From positions 1,152,076-1,214,075 of the forward strand of contig RPFO01000579.1 of the NCBI GenBank assembly GCA_009746045.1: 62,000 nt of DNA. The letters are read 5' to 3'. Below the pieces are notes generated by a model, which did no database searches, had not been told where the DNA came from, and saw only the letters and a program-made list of their open reading frames with translations. Numbering within the stretch: position 1 is the stretch's first letter; each line of letters begins with the position of its first letter. Shown here one piece after another: positions 59,140-62,000 of the stretch. A program made the position numbers and the translations under genes. Source of the DNA: Mesostigma viride. Lineage: Eukaryota; Streptophyta; Mesostigmatophyceae; Mesostigmatales; Mesostigmataceae.

Positions 59140-60215
59140 GTGGGGCCGACGAACCAGCAGAGTTTACTCGCTGACGCTCATTTATGCTGACGACATCACG
59201 CTTATTGAGAAGCTCGAGTCCGCCCAACTCTGCCAGCTGCCGAGTGCCTGGCGCTCCGACGAGGCCCGTGCTTGGTTGGTCTAGAAATCAGCCCCAAAAC
59301 GGAGGCCATGGCCCTCGGCATGGCAGGGCCCCCACCCACACTCCGCCTCTTAGACGACACCGAGGTCAACTACCCTACTTCAGGCCGGCCGCTTCAAGCT
59401 GCTTGGCAGTCAATGGCTTCCCGACTGCGAGGACGACCTGACGACACGGATCGGCATGGCGTGGGCGCAACTCCATGACCACCGCCGCTGGTGGAGCAAC
59501 CCCGCCCTACCCCGGATCGTCAAGCGTGACCTCTTCAAGGTCGTCATTCTGACGATCCTGACCTACGGCGCCGAGACCTGGACACTGACGCAGGAGCTGG
59601 AGCAACGACTCGACGGCACCGTCACCAAGATGCTGCGCAAGGCCCTTAACATCCCCTTTGGTTTGCACATTAGTAATGAGGATTTGTACTTTGATTTGCC
59701 CTATGTTTCCCTCACTCTTAGGCACCGGCGCCTGGGCCTAGCCGGGCACCTGGTCCGCACAGATCAGGTAGATACATCAGATGGACTAGCTGGCACTTAC
59801 CAAGCCGGCCGCCCAGCCTGGGCGATATGTCCTCACCTGGCGTGCCCCAGGCCGCGCGCGGCAGGGCCGCCACCCGTGGACTTTTCGTGATAGACTCAGC
59901 ATGGACATGTGCTACACTAGACGTGACGGGCTCACACCAGGGCAGCCTCCTGGTTTGTCTGTAATATGGAGGCAGATGGTATGCAAGGATAGATGGCCAG
60001 TAGTGATGAAGGAGACCACCCCCAAGTCTGTGGGGGCTCCGCGTGTGACCGAGTATGGCATTCATAGCGATTCGGGCCGCGGTGCCCACAACCCTGTAAC
60101 TAGGACATAGATAGCTTACACCATCCATTCCATCCCATGTACCCCTCCCACTGAGGACTTATGCTCACGTGACGCAGTCACGTGTCTATTAATTTTTTTA
60201 TTAATTAATGGCCTT
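59140..60215 (+). pseudogene. RTE-like LINE copy with the YADD motif
   Basis: LTLIYADDITLIEKLES at 59171-59221 contains the RT catalytic YADD (59183-59194). After frameshifts, a 144-codon frame (59456-59890) reads MAWAQLHDHRRWWSNPALPR, TILTYGAETWTLTQELEQRL and HRRLGLAGHLVRTDQVDTSD. The 3' block ends 'cttatgctcacgtgacgcag / tcacgtgtctattaa' followed by an A/T tail (60190-60210). In the LINE order RT precedes this C-terminal region, as seen. Best copy in the window for the family's 3' half. Confidence 0.8.
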
Positions 60216-61115
60216 CGGCCTGGCAGGACCCCCGCCTGAGCTCTGCCTCTTTGAAGACACAACAGTACATGTCCCAGCTTCATCAGGCCACTTCAACTGC
60301 TAGGCAGTTGGCTTCCCGGGACTGCGAGGATGACATGATGACCCCAGCGGATCGGATCGCCATGGCATCACTGGCGGCGCAGCTCCATGAGCACCGTCGC
60401 TGGTGGAGCGACCCCGCCCTGCCCCGGATGGTGCGCAACCTGATCAAGGTTGTCACTCTGACGATCCTGACCTACGGCACTGAGACATGGACGCTGACGC
60501 AGGAGCTGGAGAAACGACTCAACGGTGCCATCACCAAGATGCTGGCCTTTTGGTGTGCACAGTAGCAATGAGGATTGTACGCTGATTTACCATATGTTTC
60601 CCACATTCTCAGTAGGCACAGGTGCCAGGGCCTAGCTGGGCACCTGGCCCGCACAGATAAGGTAGATACATCAGACAGACTAGCTGGCACCAAGCCCGCA
60701 CATCCCCGCGGGCGTAAATAGTCCTCACGTGGCATGCCCCAGGCTGCGCGCGCCGGCCGCGGGCGGCCCTCTGTGGACTTTCCGCGATATGCTACTAGGC
60801 ATGGACATGTGCTACCCTACTAGACAGGGCAGGCTCACGCCCGGGGAACCCCCTGGTTTGTCTGTAGTATGGGGGCAGATGACACGCAAAGATAGGTGGC
60901 AGAGAGTAATGAAGGATCCACCGCCCCCCGGGCAGTTGGTGGGGGCTCCGCGTGTGACCAAGTTTGGCAGGCATAGCGATTCCGGTGGGCCCGTGGTGCC
61001 CGCAACCCTGTAAGTAGGAACTAGATTGCTCCACTACCCACCCCATCCCATCTTCAATTCCCTGAGGACCTATGCTCACATGACGCAGCTACGTGTAAAT
61101 TAATTAATTAATAGA
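60216..61115 (+). pseudogene. Second, diverged RTE-like LINE copy
   Basis: It reads AAQLHEHRRWWSDPALPRMV, LTILTYGTETWTLTQELEKR and LNGAITKMLAFW, then a frame break, then the decayed HL-ARTDK-DTSDRLAG segment and the 3' block ending in (TTAA)n at 61098-61112. It starts directly at the tail of the preceding copy. Confidence 0.75.
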
Positions 61116-62000
61116 TGGGGTCAGAAGAATGTGAGAAACAAAGGGTAAATTAGTATACAAATTCTCATCGCTACAATGCAAACTGGATGGAAAATTCAGC
61201 CCTCTGCGTAGCGACGTGGTGGTGACTCCATCGAGCTGAGCCTCTATATAGTTGGATGGAGTCTAACGACGGTGAACACCTGTGAATCTTTCCCGTGTCA
61301 TTGTGTTTAACCAACACTGTCCTGCCCGTGGTATTAACCCCTAAATGGGCAGAAATACTGCCGATGCATCGGCTGTAACTTCACAATTTTGCAAACCAGA
61401 TGCCATCCAACCCACCCATATCCAATGGCTGTCCTTGGGGGCCAAGCATGTCCATGAGTTGCCCTTCGGGTTGGTATATCACAACCTTACATATATGCAG
61501 GGTAGGCCATGTATAACTTCCGTCAAAGTCAGGGGGGTCAAGACGAGCGTTTTCATTTTTGGTAGAATGTGCATTTTGAATTATGTTGTAAGAGCTAGGC
61601 ACCTACCACTTCAGGGATGATAAACAATTAGTTGCTGAACAGTTTGAGCCATTGGGGTCATCATTTGGGTGGGTATACCAGCAGTTACACCCAGTACAGC
61701 CCATAGGGGTACCGTTGGTAAAAAGCAACCAAGGGGGTAGGAGTGGGCATACTATCTACTAATACCTACTAATATGGCCCCCAACCATGCCACACAATAC
61801 ATTTCCCTTCCACAATGATGGGGAAACATAACTGCATCATCACACTGCCCTTACATGGCACCTATGTGCAGGTGCCACCTTGTCCATGCACGTAGGTAAC
61901 GTGGTACGGATACCCTACGCAAGGCATGCATTCTAGGAGGCAGCCACCGACAAACTAGTGATTTTAGGCCTATTTCAGCTTGCCCTAGCAAGGATAAACT
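61116..62000. other. Right-hand non-coding end of the window
   Basis: No coding pattern, satellite or known repeat is recognised. Confidence 0.4.

Overview
The window comes from a eukaryotic nuclear genome, most likely a green alga or an early-diverging member of the green lineage. Two multi-exon genes can be rebuilt exon by exon with GT-AG introns and matching phases. Both read as plant-type proteins. One is an inositol-tetrakisphosphate 1-kinase of the ATP-grasp fold (ITPK, 10 exons, 14898-25853 +). The other is Mediator tail subunit MED25/PFT1 (10 exons, 36402-52884 +). Together they span about 27 kb but code for only about 4.9 kb; the rest is introns packed with satellites and transposon debris. 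No bacterial-type operons, tRNA, rRNA or CRISPR arrays were seen.

Layout. 1-8.2 kb: a graveyard of non-LTR retrotransposons. It holds a LINE 3' end and two related families (called A and B here) that encode a zinc knuckle plus a restriction-like (PD-D/ExK) endonuclease. One family B copy is split by a 646-bp solo LTR with a perfect 5-bp target duplication. 8.2-14.9 kb: mostly non-coding. It has a GC-rich minisatellite, a 65-unit 8-bp satellite arranged in pure blocks, and a minus-strand gene with a CENP-B/Tigger-type helix-turn-helix. 14.9-25.9 kb: ITPK. 27.8-34.5 kb: fragments of an RTE-like LINE with (TTAA)n tails, of LINE ORF1 proteins (one intact 350-aa copy) and of a short non-autonomous retroposon sharing the tail. 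34.5-35.4 kb: an unrecognised 309-aa minus-strand ORF, divergent from MED25 and cut at its 3' end by retroposon debris. 36.4-52.9 kb: MED25. 53.1-61.1 kb: more LINE/ORF1 pieces, plus a 1.8-kb hAT transposon (20-bp inverted ends, 8-bp target duplication) nested in a copy of the short retroposon.

Most interesting pattern: at several exon borders in both genes, the edge of the exon with its splice site recurs as tandem, decaying copies inside the adjoining intron. In ITPK there is an exact 117-bp period after exon 6, copies before exon 7 and a copy after exon 7. In MED25 there are copies after exon 3 and before exon 7. This suggests that introns here grow by tandem duplication across splice sites, leaving decoy donors and acceptors. 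Many introns also carry a private mini- or microsatellite, including an uninterrupted 170-unit TATC array.

Functionally the two genes are unrelated: inositol phosphate/pyrophosphate metabolism and RNA polymerase II co-activation. The remaining protein-coding signal is almost all from mobile elements.
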